This document shows positions 29,026 to 38,268 of a stretch of 64,000 nucleotides of DNA, one piece after another. The notes below the pieces were generated by a model. That model searched no databases, was not told where the DNA came from, and was given only the letters and a program-made list of their open reading frames with translations. Every line of letters begins with the position of its first letter. Position 1 is the stretch's first letter. Source of the stretch: Salinicoccus luteus DSM 17002 (GTDB lineage Bacteria; Bacillota; Bacilli; Staphylococcales; Salinicoccaceae); contig NZ_JONV01000006.1 of the NCBI RefSeq assembly GCF_000712035.1, positions 412,765 through 476,764 on the forward strand. Direction: 5' to 3'. The position numbers were made by a program, and so were the translations under genes.

Positions 29026-29461
29026 ATATCAGTTTTTTATGGAATGAGACGGTGCGCTCCACTTCCCTGAATCCAAGATGTGCATGCATTCCAATACTTG
29101 CAGCGTTGTCGATCAGGCAGTCGCTGCCAAAATCCGAGCATCCCCTTTCCATCGTCCAGGATTCGCATGCCTCGACAAGCTGCCGTGCATATCCCCTGAA
29201 CCGATGACCATCAGATATATAGATGCCCTCCAGATACCCTGCAGGTGAAGATTCAGCACCGGCAACATAGTCATGGCGCAGACTGCAGTGGGCAAAGCCC
29301 ACTGCTTCACTGTCCACTTGGGCAATGAAGACTGCATTATCATCACTGGCAATAAACACTTCGAATTCCTTCTCCAACTCGGCCGGGCCACTCTCCGGCC
29401 ACAATCTGAGTACGAGATGGAGAAGTTCCCCTATGTCATCCCTTGCTGCCTGTCTGATCAT
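29024..29461 (-). CDS. GNAT acetyltransferase, AAC(6')-like
   Basis: 145 residues. GNAT acetyl-CoA loop in HRFRGYARQLVEACESW. The surrounding LEGIYISDGHRFRG, DNAASIGMHAHLGFREVERTVSF pattern is that of aminoglycoside 6'-N-acetyltransferases of the AAC(6')-I group. Resistance cannot be concluded; many chromosomal members act on other amines. Coupled to the upstream AhpD-like gene by an ATGA overlap. Confidence 0.8.
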   Translation of the reverse strand: MIRQAARDDIGELLHLVLRLWPESGPAELEKEFEVFIASDDNAVFIAQVDSEAVGFAHCSLRHDYVAGAESSPAGYLEGIYISDGHRFRGYARQLVEACESWTMERGCSDFGSDCLIDNAASIGMHAHLGFREVERTVSFHKKLI

Positions 29462-29802
29462 CTATCTTCTGTGGCGTCATCGTAGGCCTGCAGGGCCTTG
29501 CCGCCATATACACTGCCCGGGCCGCCGCCCATGACGATGGCCACCCCTGCGATTTCAGCAATCTCCTCACGCGTTGCACCGAGCTTGATCAGCTTGTTCA
29601 CATGATTGCCGATGCATCCTTCACATTTGTCTGCGATGGCGAAGGATAGAGCGGCGAATTCCTTCGTCTTCTTATCCAGCGCACCGGACCTGTAGGCGGC
29701 ATCCTGCAGGTCCTTGAAGCTTTTCATCGTGTCCGGAATGGTTTTCTGCAGCCGTTTCGTGTTGCCCTGCGCAACAGTATTAATTTCATTAAAATGTGTC
29801 AT
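29458..29802 (-). CDS. AhpD-like carboxymuconolactone decarboxylase family protein
   Basis: 114 residues, all-helical. The redox pair CEGCIGNH (CxxCxxxH) is complete, so it is probably a peroxidase-type or disulfide-active member, not a true decarboxylase. Ribosome site AAAGGTGAT. Two-gene unit with the acetyltransferase downstream. Confidence 0.88.
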   Translation of the reverse strand: MTHFNEINTVAQGNTKRLQKTIPDTMKSFKDLQDAAYRSGALDKKTKEFAALSFAIADKCEGCIGNHVNKLIKLGATREEIAEIAGVAIVMGGGPGSVYGGKALQAYDDATEDR

Positions 29803-29868
29803 ATCCTATCACCTTTCCAACAGTAGATACTCTTCATATATTACTATAGCAATCCAAGGCATGTATGC

Positions 29869-30261
29869 CTACACATCCGACTGGAGATACTTTTCATCCC
29901 ATCTTTCCGGCAGCAGCGCCTCCAGCCGGACAGTTCGACCATCCAGGCCGATTTCGCAGCCATAGTTGTCCTCCCCAACCTGATTAATCAGTTCACGGCA
30001 TCTGCCGCAGGGCGGAAGCACTGCACCATCCTCATGGACGGCTATGATTCTGGCAATATCATATTCTCCCCCAGTAACCATTGCGGCTATTGCCGAATGC
30101 TCTGCACAGAACCCGATGGAAGACGGCAGATCGAGCGCGACACCTGTGTATACATTCCCATCCACAGTCATGAGTGCTGCCGCGACATGTCCCATCCTCC
30201 CTTCCCTGCTCGTCGTCTGCGTATTCAATTTCTGCTTCGCAATATCATAAAGATCATCCAT
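29869..30261 (-). CDS. Cytidine-deaminase-fold protein
   Basis: 130 residues. Zinc and catalytic motifs CAEHSAI and PPCGRCREL are intact. It is distinct from the housekeeping cdd at 23 kb, with a longer acidic C-terminus. Blasticidin-S-deaminase-like and nucleoside-deaminase roles are both open. The start is ATG 30261 with GGGGGG eight bases upstream; a GTG two codons earlier lies too close to the ribosome site. A one-gene unit. Confidence 0.82.
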   Translation of the reverse strand: MDDLYDIAKQKLNTQTTSREGRMGHVAAALMTVDGNVYTGVALDLPSSIGFCAEHSAIAAMVTGGEYDIARIIAVHEDGAVLPPCGRCRELINQVGEDNYGCEIGLDGRTVRLEALLPERWDEKYLQSDV

Positions 30262-30306
30262 ATTCACAGCCCCCCTCTTTGTATAGTCTATACATCCACA
30301 TTATAT

Positions 30307-30339
30307 CAAAAAAGCATGGGCACCATCCGGTTCCCATGC
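30307..30339 (-). terminator. Terminator after the YwiC-like gene
   Basis: GCATGGG / CCCATGC stem followed by TTTTTT on the minus strand, 6 to 38 bases after the stop codon. Confidence 0.85.
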
Positions 30340-30345
30340 TCGCAG

Positions 30346-31071
30346 TTACATGAAATTGGTGATATGGAGGGACACCAATGCCGTCATCCAGACTGCATGG
30401 ACAATCTCCAGAATGCCGATCTGCTTCATCTTCCAGCCCCGTCCGTAGAGCGCAACCGCCCGGACCAGACTGAGCAGGAATGCGAGTGCCAGTATCCAGT
30501 GTGCACTGAGCATGATGATGAATACAATTGCATGATAGGCGTATGAAGCCATCCTGTACTTCGGATTCTTCTTCTCCCGGATCATCGTCTTCACAAAAAG
30601 TGCAGTGCTCGTAAAGAACAGAATGTTGATGATGATGACGAAAAATACCGGCCACGACAGTGCATGCAGATTGAGGAAGGCGATGCCGCCCCCCGCGAGC
30701 GCAAAGATTGTGATGGCGGAAATGTCATTGAAAATGTTCCGTTCATTTCTGATGGATGCAAAATATGCGTTGACTGCACCGAACGGGAGCATCATGAGGA
30801 AGAAGAAGAATATGCGGTAGTCCACCATCAATGGATAGATGAAAAGGATGGCAGACAGTCCAAAAAACAATGCTGCCGCCTTAAGGTAGCCATATTCCCT
30901 CCGCCGCTTCTTGATGAAGAACAGTACATGGTCCGCCATGAAGAAGATCAACAACCAACCTGCCATGTAGAAAAGTTGTGCCGGATGGAACCCGCCGGCC
31001 ACCATACCGATAACCAATGGCATGAACACCATCGCCCATGCCCCATGCTGATTCTGCTTTTTGAATTTCAT
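30346..31071 (-). CDS. YwiC-like membrane protein
   Basis: 241 residues, seven or eight predicted membrane segments. The start KQNQHGAWAMVFMP is the mark of the YwiC family of Bacillus and Staphylococcus, whose function is unknown. The start at 31071 follows AGAGGTGAGACG; 34 codons of open frame upstream are ignored. Confidence 0.85.
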   Translation of the reverse strand: MKFKKQNQHGAWAMVFMPLVIGMVAGGFHPAQLFYMAGWLLIFFMADHVLFFIKKRRREYGYLKAAALFFGLSAILFIYPLMVDYRIFFFFLMMLPFGAVNAYFASIRNERNIFNDISAITIFALAGGGIAFLNLHALSWPVFFVIIINILFFTSTALFVKTMIREKKNPKYRMASYAYHAIVFIIMLSAHWILALAFLLSLVRAVALYGRGWKMKQIGILEIVHAVWMTALVSLHITNFM

Positions 31072-31162
31072 CGTCTCACCTCTTGCCACCATTATATTAC
31101 GGGGCAATATGAGGGGGACGCTCAGAATATAACATTTTTGTGAATAAATAAACATAATTAAA

Positions 31163-31184
31163 GGCCACTTCAAACGAAGTGGCC
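31163..31184 (-). terminator. Terminator after the hydrolase gene
   Basis: GGCCACTTC / GAAGTGGCC with a four-base loop, then TTTAATTATG on the minus strand. Confidence 0.75.
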
Positions 31185-31189
31185 GGCTT

Positions 31190-31738
31190 CTATATATTTT
31201 TTATGCTCTCAATCAGCTCAGGCAATCCATCTTCAAAAAGATGGGAATCACTTTCTATAATTCTCTGCTCATCAGACTTAATCAGTCTACAGTAGTGGTC
31301 GAAATGTCTTTTCGGTACAACTCCATCCTCTTCACTATGGAACAGGCCGATGTGTCCAATGTAGCCCAAGTTTTTCTCAAATCCTTGCTCAAGTTGAAAA
31401 TCCATCTTATGCCAGTCTTCATCAAGGCCCCAAACTGGAGACGCAACGATGAACAGTGCTTTAATATCAGTTTCTACATTCTCTTCCGAAAGATATTTAA
31501 GGAGCGTGGAACCGCCCATGGAATGACCGATCAATATGACCTCGTCCATACTTTTCAGATATAGGTCGAGGACTTCCTTCCAATCCACATACCGCGGGTT
31601 ATTCGGAATCGGCATATACGGCGCAGAAATCTCATGTGTGCTGCCCAGCCGCTCTTTCATATAGCGGATTAGACCGGTACTTCCCTCATCCCTATTTTGT
31701 GGTCCTGCACTGTGTATGAACAAAACTTTGGATTTCAT
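31190..31738 (-). CDS. Small alpha/beta hydrolase (RBBP9/YdeN type)
   Basis: 182 residues. Nucleophile elbow GHSMGG at about residue 73, an acid in the HSEEDGVVP loop and a likely His in ESDSHLFED make up the triad. The short lidless fold matches the RBBP9/YdeN serine hydrolases. The substrate is unknown. AGGAGGAG lies upstream. Confidence 0.85.
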   Translation of the reverse strand: MKSKVLFIHSAGPQNRDEGSTGLIRYMKERLGSTHEISAPYMPIPNNPRYVDWKEVLDLYLKSMDEVILIGHSMGGSTLLKYLSEENVETDIKALFIVASPVWGLDEDWHKMDFQLEQGFEKNLGYIGHIGLFHSEEDGVVPKRHFDHYCRLIKSDEQRIIESDSHLFEDGLPELIESIKNI

Positions 31739-31788
31739 GGACTTTCATCTCCTCCTATCCATCATTACAACAAGTCGGGGGGCCGGCC

Positions 31789-32103
31789 TTAATAGTAGGA
31801 TCTATTTCGCCAGTCCTCATCTTCCGCCTCTACTTCCAGTGCAAATAAATGAAATAGGATGACCAGTAGAAAGGCACCGACGAAGAGCACAATCATTCCT
31901 TCCAGGTGAATATCGAAAAATGCCTGCATGAGTATGGGCAGCGGGATGAGAAGTGTAATCAACATGCTTCTTTCCCGATATTTTTGTGAAAGATATTGGC
32001 TTTCCCCACAATATGGACATGGCATCCCCGAATCTAATGTTGTATACCGCTTGAGTGTTGCTTTTATGTCCCACTTGTCTTCACAACTTTTACAACGTAT
32101 CAA
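31789..32103 (-). CDS. Small zinc-ribbon membrane protein (CxxC-20-CxxC family)
   Basis: 104 residues. CKSC at the N-terminus and CPYC about 24 residues later form a zinc ribbon, followed by two membrane segments (about 46-65 and 68-90). It fits the family of Firmicutes proteins defined by this spacing (TIGR04104 type). The start is TTG behind AAGGAGAGG. Function unknown. Confidence 0.8.
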   Translation of the reverse strand: MIRCKSCEDKWDIKATLKRYTTLDSGMPCPYCGESQYLSQKYRERSMLITLLIPLPILMQAFFDIHLEGMIVLFVGAFLLVILFHLFALEVEAEDEDWRNRSYY

Positions 32104-32278
32104 AATACCTCTCCTTTTTATTCAGATGCATGGAGTCCCGTCCTTTTGACAAAAATCCATCCTAATGCTCTGTCATGAGGTGTTTCATCAATTTATATGC
32201 CTATCTCAACCTTGGAGGGTATTATGCCACACGAAGCTTTAAATTACAAATCCGCCTTCAACATCTGCAGTAGCTGCC

Positions 32279-34462
32279 CTACTTGTCCAGATTCAGTGCT
32301 TTAAGCTGTTCGGCGAGTGCATTGTTGATCGGCGCCTCGTCCTCCTGCTCCTTCATATACTTGCGGACGGTACGCTTGTCGACCTTGCCGCGGCCTTCCT
32401 TCTTCCTTCTTGCCTCAAAGGCGGACAGTTTTTCCCTGTGGCCGCACTTGCATGTGAAGATCTGGCCCTCGCCTTCACCGCTCAGCGTCATCTTCTTTTT
32501 GCATTTCGGGCAGCGGGCATTGGTGACGCGGGCGACATTCTTGCGGTGGCCGCAATCCCTGTCCTGGCAGACGAGCATCTTGCCCTTCTTGCCGTTGACT
32601 TCGAGCAATGGCTTGCCGCAGTCGGGACAGGATTTGCCGGATATGTTGTCGTGCTTGAACTTCTTGTCGCTCTCTTTGATCTCCTGCGTGATTGCCTTCG
32701 TATGGGCCTTCATTTCGTTGATGAAGTCCGCCTTCTTCAACACGCCCTTGGCGATGCCTTCAAGTTTCTGTTCCCACACTGCTGTAGTCGTGGGCGACCG
32801 GAGGGCATCAGGAACAAGGTCCAGCAGCTGCCTGCCTTTCGAAGTGATCTTGATGGACTGTCCATTCTTTTCTATCAGGAAGGAATTGAACAGCTTGTCG
32901 ATGATGTCCGCCCGTGTAGCGACTGTACCGAGCCCTCCGGTCGAGTCTAGGATGGACTTCAATTTCTTGTCCTGGACTTCCATGTACTTTGCCGGATTCT
33001 CCATGGCGGACAGCAGCGTCGCTTCCGTGAAGCGTGCAGGCGCCTTCGTCTGGGCGGACGTCTGGGTCACACGATGCACCTGGATTGATTCACCCTTCTC
33101 TAGTTTCGGAAGTTGCTGGTCTTTGACATCATCCGTCTCCTCTTCATCGAAGTGATTGGAATAAGCCGCTTTCCAGCCTTCCTTGAGGACGGTTCTGCCC
33201 TTGGCGATGAATGTCTCTCCGGCGGCTGCCGCCTTCACCGTCACCTGTTCAAATTCATGCGGCGGCAGAAGAACGGCGAGGAACCTTTTGACGACCAAGT
33301 CATAGAGTCTGCGTTCCCGCTCGTTGAAATCGGATGGGTGCACATGGTTCTCTGTCGGGATGATCGCATGGTGGTCGCTGACCCTGCTGTCGTCGACGAA
33401 GGACTTGTTCGACTGTATCTTCCCTCTCAGGATGCGTGTCGCTGTGGCACGGTATTCCCCGATGCCGCACGCCTTCAGCCGCTCAGGCAATGTCGGCACG
33501 ATATCTTTTGACAGATACCTTGAATCCGTCCTCGGATATGTGACGACCTTATGGCGTTCGTATAGCCCCTGAAGTACATTCAGTGTTTCTTTTGCCGAGA
33601 ATCCAAGCTGCTTGTTGGCATCCCTCTGAAGTTCCGTCAGGTCATAGAGCCCCGGGGCGAACGTCTTCTTCGGCTTGCTTTCCACCGAGTCGACCGTCAG
33701 TGGACTGCCGTCCACCTTATTCACCAGAGCATCGATCCGTTCCTTGTCGAAGCTCCGGCTGTTGCCTTTTTGGTCCTGCCATGTCAGTTTCAATCCATCT
33801 GTGTGCACTTCGATGCCGTAGTACGTCTTCGGTTTGAAATTCCGGATTTCCTCTTCCCTGCTCTCAATCATCGCCAGGGTCGGCGTCTGCACGCGCCCGC
33901 AGTTGAGCTGCGCATTGAATTTGGTCGTCAGTGCACGGGAGGCATTCAATCCGATGTACCAATCCGCTTCCGAACGGGCGACTGCCGCCTCGTAGAGGTT
34001 CTCATAGTTCTTTCCGGGCTTGAGGTTATCGAACCCTCCCCTGATCGCCTTGTCCGTTACAGATGAAATCCACAGGCGTTCAATGGGCTTGTTCACTTTT
34101 GCCTTCTTGATGATCCATCGTGCAACAAGCTCCCCTTCCCTTCCGGCATCCGTCGCGATGATGATTTTGTCCACATCCTTGCGGAGCAGTTGGGATTTCA
34201 CCGCATTGAACTGTCCGCCGGCCTTCTTGATCACCGTCAGCCTGAGCGGATCCGGCAGCATCGGCAGGTCCTCGAGGTTCCATGTCTTATATTTATTGTC
34301 ATAGCTTTCAGGGTCGGCGAGCGTCACAAGATGCCCGAGTGCCCATGTCACTATGTATCTATCTCCTTCAATGAAGCCGTTCCCCTTCCTATGGCAGTTC
34401 AATACTTTCGCAATATCCCTTGCCACAGAAGGTTTTTCGGCGAGCACTACACTTTTAGCCAA
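32279..34462 (-). CDS. topB: DNA topoisomerase III
   Basis: 727 residues, type IA. Toprim domain with LAEKPSVARDIA and ATDAGREGELVARWI, the catalytic Tyr in VTYPRTDSRYL (about residue 310), and RVQTPTLAMI. The C-terminus has two zinc ribbons (CPDCGKPL ... CGH, and CPKCKKK ... CKCGH). It decatenates DNA and resolves recombination intermediates. TTG start behind AAAGGATG. A one-gene unit. Confidence 0.96.
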   Translation of the reverse strand: MAKSVVLAEKPSVARDIAKVLNCHRKGNGFIEGDRYIVTWALGHLVTLADPESYDNKYKTWNLEDLPMLPDPLRLTVIKKAGGQFNAVKSQLLRKDVDKIIIATDAGREGELVARWIIKKAKVNKPIERLWISSVTDKAIRGGFDNLKPGKNYENLYEAAVARSEADWYIGLNASRALTTKFNAQLNCGRVQTPTLAMIESREEEIRNFKPKTYYGIEVHTDGLKLTWQDQKGNSRSFDKERIDALVNKVDGSPLTVDSVESKPKKTFAPGLYDLTELQRDANKQLGFSAKETLNVLQGLYERHKVVTYPRTDSRYLSKDIVPTLPERLKACGIGEYRATATRILRGKIQSNKSFVDDSRVSDHHAIIPTENHVHPSDFNERERRLYDLVVKRFLAVLLPPHEFEQVTVKAAAAGETFIAKGRTVLKEGWKAAYSNHFDEEETDDVKDQQLPKLEKGESIQVHRVTQTSAQTKAPARFTEATLLSAMENPAKYMEVQDKKLKSILDSTGGLGTVATRADIIDKLFNSFLIEKNGQSIKITSKGRQLLDLVPDALRSPTTTAVWEQKLEGIAKGVLKKADFINEMKAHTKAITQEIKESDKKFKHDNISGKSCPDCGKPLLEVNGKKGKMLVCQDRDCGHRKNVARVTNARCPKCKKKMTLSGEGEGQIFTCKCGHREKLSAFEARRKKEGRGKVDKRTVRKYMKEQEDEAPINNALAEQLKALNLDK

Positions 34463-34511
34463 TTTACTTCATCCTTTCAAAATCACAGCACTATAATTCC
34501 CCATTATACAG

Positions 34512-34539
34512 AAAAAGCCGGGGAATATTCATCCCCGGC
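34512..34539 (-). terminator. Terminator between the YjdJ-like gene and topB
   Basis: GCCGGGG / CCCCGGC followed by TTTTT on the minus strand. Confidence 0.85.
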
Positions 34540-34545
34540 AGCAAA

Positions 34546-34821
34546 TTAATTTTTGATCAGCTTCCTCATTTCAGCATCGTCTTCCATGACCTTCCGTGTG
34601 AAGGGGCATTGCGGATCGATCTTCCTGCCCTCCTGGCCGACGAACTCGACCATCGTTTCGACCAGCTGGGTGCCGACGCCCTCACCACTCAGGCTGTCGT
34701 CCACCCTTGTGCTTTCCACTACATAGTCGCCGTCATCATCCACACTGAATATGATTTCAGCTTCGGGGTTGACTTCATCCTCCCCGACAAAGAACATATT
34801 CTCACCTTTTTTTATGTCCAT
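34546..34821 (-). CDS. Small GNAT-like N-acetyltransferase (YjdJ type)
   Basis: 91 residues. It resembles the mini-GNAT family (GCN5-related, PF14542 type) with GEGVGTQLVETMVEF as the acetyl-CoA loop and CPFTRKVM near the end, a conserved cysteine of the family. The start is at 34821 with GGGAGGAAGACTG. The substrate is unknown. It is divergent from the next gene. Confidence 0.85.
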   Translation of the reverse strand: MDIKKGENMFFVGEDEVNPEAEIIFSVDDDGDYVVESTRVDDSLSGEGVGTQLVETMVEFVGQEGRKIDPQCPFTRKVMEDDAEMRKLIKN

Positions 34822-34972
34822 CAGTCTTCCTCCCAATAGTTTTAGCTTTATATCTTTAATAGACGTTTTCAGCCTTTTGAAACATTCATGGCTCTGCGGA
34901 AGGGATAAAAGCCACGGGGGTGCGTTCTGTGTTAAACTGTTTTCAAATAGAATCCAGGCTCGGAGGTATCCA

Positions 34973-35464
34973 ATGAACACATCACTGATCATCGCCTATA
35001 TCATCGTTTTCGTATTATCCGCCATTCCGTTGTTCGAAGCCTTCGTCGTCGTACCGGTCGGTATTCTCGGCGGAATGAATTTCACCATGACCCTTATCAT
35101 CGGCATTCTCGGCAACCTTGTCACACTGCTTCTGATCATCGTCCTGATGGATCGCATCAAAAGATGGTATCTCGCACGACAGGAAAGGAAAGGCAACACC
35201 AGGGACCGTAAATCGCAGCGTGCCGAAGCCATCTGGAAGAAATACGGGCTGCCGGGCCTCGCCTTCATCGGTCCATTCTTCGTCGGCAGCCACTTTACGG
35301 CACTGATGGCCGTCATACTCGGCGGCAGCCAGAAGGCCACATTCTGGTGGGTGACGTTGAGTGTCGTCGCCTGGACACTCGGCCTTTCCATACTTGTACT
35401 GTTCGGAGTGGACTTCATGAACCTCGAAGACCCTCAGTTCCTCAGCCGTTTCATAAGTGAATAG
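34973..35464 (+). CDS. Small multidrug-export-like membrane protein (COG2426)
   Basis: 163 residues with four or five membrane segments and IPLFEAFVVVPVGILGGMN plus GLPGLAFIGPFFVGSHFTAL, the pattern of the PF06695 family. The name is historical; transport is not proven. ATG 34973 follows CGGAGGTATCC; longer open frame upstream has no ribosome site. Confidence 0.8.
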   Translation: MNTSLIIAYIIVFVLSAIPLFEAFVVVPVGILGGMNFTMTLIIGILGNLVTLLLIIVLMDRIKRWYLARQERKGNTRDRKSQRAEAIWKKYGLPGLAFIGPFFVGSHFTALMAVILGGSQKATFWWVTLSVVAWTLGLSILVLFGVDFMNLEDPQFLSRFISE

Positions 35465-35546
35465 AACATATATCAAATTGTCATAAAATTATGGTTCATG
35501 TTAATATATTCAATGTCACAAAACTAACCGATAAGGACAGATATGA

Positions 35547-36311
35547 ATGAATAACCTGCAGAAAAATGGATATGCAAAATACGATCTTATGACAAGCCTC
35601 GATTATGACGGCATTGAAGCAGACTACAAGGAGATACTCGACTACTTCGAAGATCTGCCCATAGACGACTATGCCCCGGAAGCAAACCGCTATCGCAGAT
35701 ACTCCCGGGCACTTGTCCTTCCCACGTCCGGCACCATCGAATGGCTGCCGACCATCCGAAGAGATGGCGAAGAATATTCGGCCTACTTCCAGGGGAAGTT
35801 CAACCCTGAACATGCAGGCTCCTACAGGGAATTCCATTCCATCGGAACATCCATCCAGAACAACCGTCTGCTCCAGAAAATCATCATGGCGAACTATCGG
35901 GAGACATTCTGGAAAGAAGAGGATCAGATCATGCCGATCCATGTCGGTGTACACTTCGTCAAACTGATGGTTGAATCCGATCAGGACCGGGCCGTGTCTT
36001 CTCCGGATTGCCTGCACCAGGACGGGGAGCCGTTCACCTTTGCCCACCTGGTGGAACGTACCAATGTCGAAGGGGGGACGAACGCCATAGGTATACCTGA
36101 AGTCAGGGGAAGAAAACCGGAGGAAGCGCGTGATGATGACCTCCATGAAATCTTTGAAATCACAGAGCCCCTTGAATCCTACGGCGTCTATGACTTCAAA
36201 GTCAGCCACTACGTCAGTCCGGTTGAAAAGGGTGAAGCCGGCACACCAGGCGTCAGATCCGTCATATTGATCGATTATCAGCTGACAGTCGTTGCAGACA
36301 TGGATGAATAG
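35547..36311 (+). CDS. 2-oxoglutarate/Fe(II) dioxygenase (BsmA/IDO family)
   Basis: 254 residues. The metal motif HQDGEPFTFAHLVERTN (HxD) and NAIGIPEVRG match the PF10014 group that includes amino-acid hydroxylases such as L-isoleucine 4-hydroxylase; the distal His is in the VSHYVSP strand. It probably hydroxylates a free amino acid and, in a halophile, an osmolyte role is conceivable (inference). Monocistronic with a terminator. Confidence 0.85.
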   Translation: MNNLQKNGYAKYDLMTSLDYDGIEADYKEILDYFEDLPIDDYAPEANRYRRYSRALVLPTSGTIEWLPTIRRDGEEYSAYFQGKFNPEHAGSYREFHSIGTSIQNNRLLQKIIMANYRETFWKEEDQIMPIHVGVHFVKLMVESDQDRAVSSPDCLHQDGEPFTFAHLVERTNVEGGTNAIGIPEVRGRKPEEARDDDLHEIFEITEPLESYGVYDFKVSHYVSPVEKGEAGTPGVRSVILIDYQLTVVADMDE

Positions 36312-36315
36312 GAAG

Positions 36316-36358
36316 AAGCCCCTGAGAGCGGAATGTGCCGCCTTCAGGGGTTTTCTTT
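36316..36358 (+). terminator. Terminator after the dioxygenase gene
   Basis: AGCCCCTGA ... TCAGGGGTTTT with an inner AGCGG/CCGC stem. Confidence 0.75.
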
Positions 36359-36395
36359 CCATATTATAATATTATTGCGTGACCTTGAAGTTTCG

Positions 36396-36752
36396 TCACT
36401 CATTGCCGTAAGGCGCTAAAGTGTGCCTCAGGTATTCTGACTTACTGAACCACAGCCTCGATGTAAGATGGACAATCAGCAATATGAATATGAACTGATT
36501 GATTGATATTTCTGCAAAAAGATTATGGGTTATCACTCCAATAATAACTGCCGTATACATTATTCTGCTCAATACGCCATCAATCTTCAGGCCTTCTCGA
36601 GTATTCCCCTCCATATCTATAAACAATCCCACCACAACAGTCACAGCTATGACGTAGAAGGGTATCTCTCCTATAAACGCCAGTGTGAGAAAAAAACATC
36701 CTATTATGTAAATCGTCATTAATAAAGGTAAACCATTTTTAAGCAATTTCAT
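36396..36752 (-). CDS. Hypothetical four-helix membrane protein
   Basis: 118 residues with four predicted helices (about 9-30, 32-48, 66-84, 88-106) and a short polar loop (DMEGNTREGLKIDG). I do not recognise the family. The ATG at 36752 is used; a GTG three codons upstream is possible, and the ribosome site (GGTGGG) is weak for both. Confidence 0.6.
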   Translation of the reverse strand: MKLLKNGLPLLMTIYIIGCFFLTLAFIGEIPFYVIAVTVVVGLFIDMEGNTREGLKIDGVLSRIMYTAVIIGVITHNLFAEISINQFIFILLIVHLTSRLWFSKSEYLRHTLAPYGNE

Positions 36753-36795
36753 ATGACCCACCCAACCAGATATTTCTTTTACTTATAATCAATCC

Positions 36796-36822
36796 TTCCC
36801 CCATGACCTAATCATGGGGGAA
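36796..36822 (-). terminator. Terminator after the formaldehyde dehydrogenase gene
   Basis: TTCCCCCATGA / TCATGGGGGAA with a five-base loop; no long T run. Confidence 0.7.
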
Positions 36823-36833
36823 AGATTGCCATG

Positions 36834-38048
36834 CTATTTCAATGAACCATGCGGGTCGATGACGAATTTCTTCGCTGCACCCTTATCGAAGTCCTGGTAT
36901 CCATTCGGTGCCTCATCCAGACTGATGACCGTTGCATTGACCGCTTTCGCAATATCTGCACGGCCGGAAAGGATGGCCTTCATCAGGTCACGGTTGTATT
37001 TCATTGCAGGTGTCTGTCCTGTAACGAATGTATGTGCCTTTGCCCAGCCGAGGCCAAGACGCACTTTCAGAGTACCCTGCTGCGCTTCCTTATCGGATGC
37101 CCCTGGATCCTCGGTTACATAGAGGCCTGGAATACCGAGCTTACCGCCGGCTGTCGTGACATCCATGATGCTGTTGAGCACGGCCGCCGGCTGTTCCCCG
37201 CCACCTTCACCGTGTCCGGACGCTTCGAAACCGACGGCATCGACGGCACAATCGACTTCGTCCACTCCAAGCAGATCTTCAATCTGTTCACTCAAACGGT
37301 CGTGCTTCGAGACGTTGACCGTCTCGCATCCAAAGCTTTCCGCCTGTTTGAGGCGCTCATCCTGCAGGTCACCGACAATGACGCGGGACGCGCCGAGAAG
37401 CTGTGCCGAGTGTGCTGCAGCGAGGCCGACCGGGCCGGCTCCGGCGATATATACCGTAGAACCTGTCTTGACGCCTGCTGAATAGGCACCATGATAGCCC
37501 GTCGGGAAGATATCGGAAAGCATCGTCAAATCCAGTACTTTCTCCATAGCCACTTCCCTATCCGGGAAGACAAGCAGCTGGAAGTCGGCGTATGGCACCA
37601 TGACATATTCGGACTGGCCGCCGACCCAGCCACCCATATCCACATAGCCGTAGGCCGCACCGGCACGTTCCGGATTGGTGTTCAGGCAGATATGTGTTTT
37701 TTGCTCCTGGCACATGACACAGCGGCCGCATGCGATGTTGAAAGGCACGGAGGCGATGTCGCCTTTTTTGACGAATTCCACGTCCCTGCCCACTTCAATG
37801 ACTTCTCCCAAAATCTCATGTCCGAGGACCAGTCCTTCAGGCGCTGTCGTTCTTCCTCTGACCATATGCTGGTCACTGCCACAGATGTTTGTTGTAATGA
37901 CTTTCAAAATGACCCCATGTTCACATTTCCGTCCAACGTTCTCTTTCGGTACCCCGGGACCTTCCCTGAGTACGAGATCCGGGTAATCGATATCCCTTAC
38001 TTCAACGCTACCTGCTCCAGTATAGACTACACCACGATTTCCTGCCAT
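36834..38048 (-). CDS. fdhA: Glutathione-independent formaldehyde dehydrogenase
   Basis: 404 residues, zinc-dependent medium-chain dehydrogenase. Catalytic Zn region NICGSDQHM and GHEILGEVIEVG, structural Zn cysteines CGRCVMCQEQKTHIC, NAD loop IAGAGPVGLAAAH. The long insert (GFEASGHGEGGGEQP) is specific to the Pseudomonas-type enzyme that dismutates formaldehyde without glutathione. It may deal with formaldehyde from the SolA-like oxidase (inference). Start at 38048 with AGGAGGGTTAAG. Confidence 0.92.
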   Translation of the reverse strand: MAGNRGVVYTGAGSVEVRDIDYPDLVLREGPGVPKENVGRKCEHGVILKVITTNICGSDQHMVRGRTTAPEGLVLGHEILGEVIEVGRDVEFVKKGDIASVPFNIACGRCVMCQEQKTHICLNTNPERAGAAYGYVDMGGWVGGQSEYVMVPYADFQLLVFPDREVAMEKVLDLTMLSDIFPTGYHGAYSAGVKTGSTVYIAGAGPVGLAAAHSAQLLGASRVIVGDLQDERLKQAESFGCETVNVSKHDRLSEQIEDLLGVDEVDCAVDAVGFEASGHGEGGGEQPAAVLNSIMDVTTAGGKLGIPGLYVTEDPGASDKEAQQGTLKVRLGLGWAKAHTFVTGQTPAMKYNRDLMKAILSGRADIAKAVNATVISLDEAPNGYQDFDKGAAKKFVIDPHGSLK

Positions 38049-38268
38049 CTTAACCCTCCTGTTAGTGTTTGACACCTTTTAGTCTGATTATGCAGCTCGA
38101 AGACATTTGCGACAGTACTTACGCTCCTTTCGCTTTAAGTCTATATCAAAAGCCCTATGGGCTCTGATCCCCTTCTGATCATCAAGCGTGTTGTGTAAGG
38201 ATATGTAAAAAATCCTTTGACACCATCATATATCCTTCTGAATTTTCAGTCAATAATTGGAGATTATG

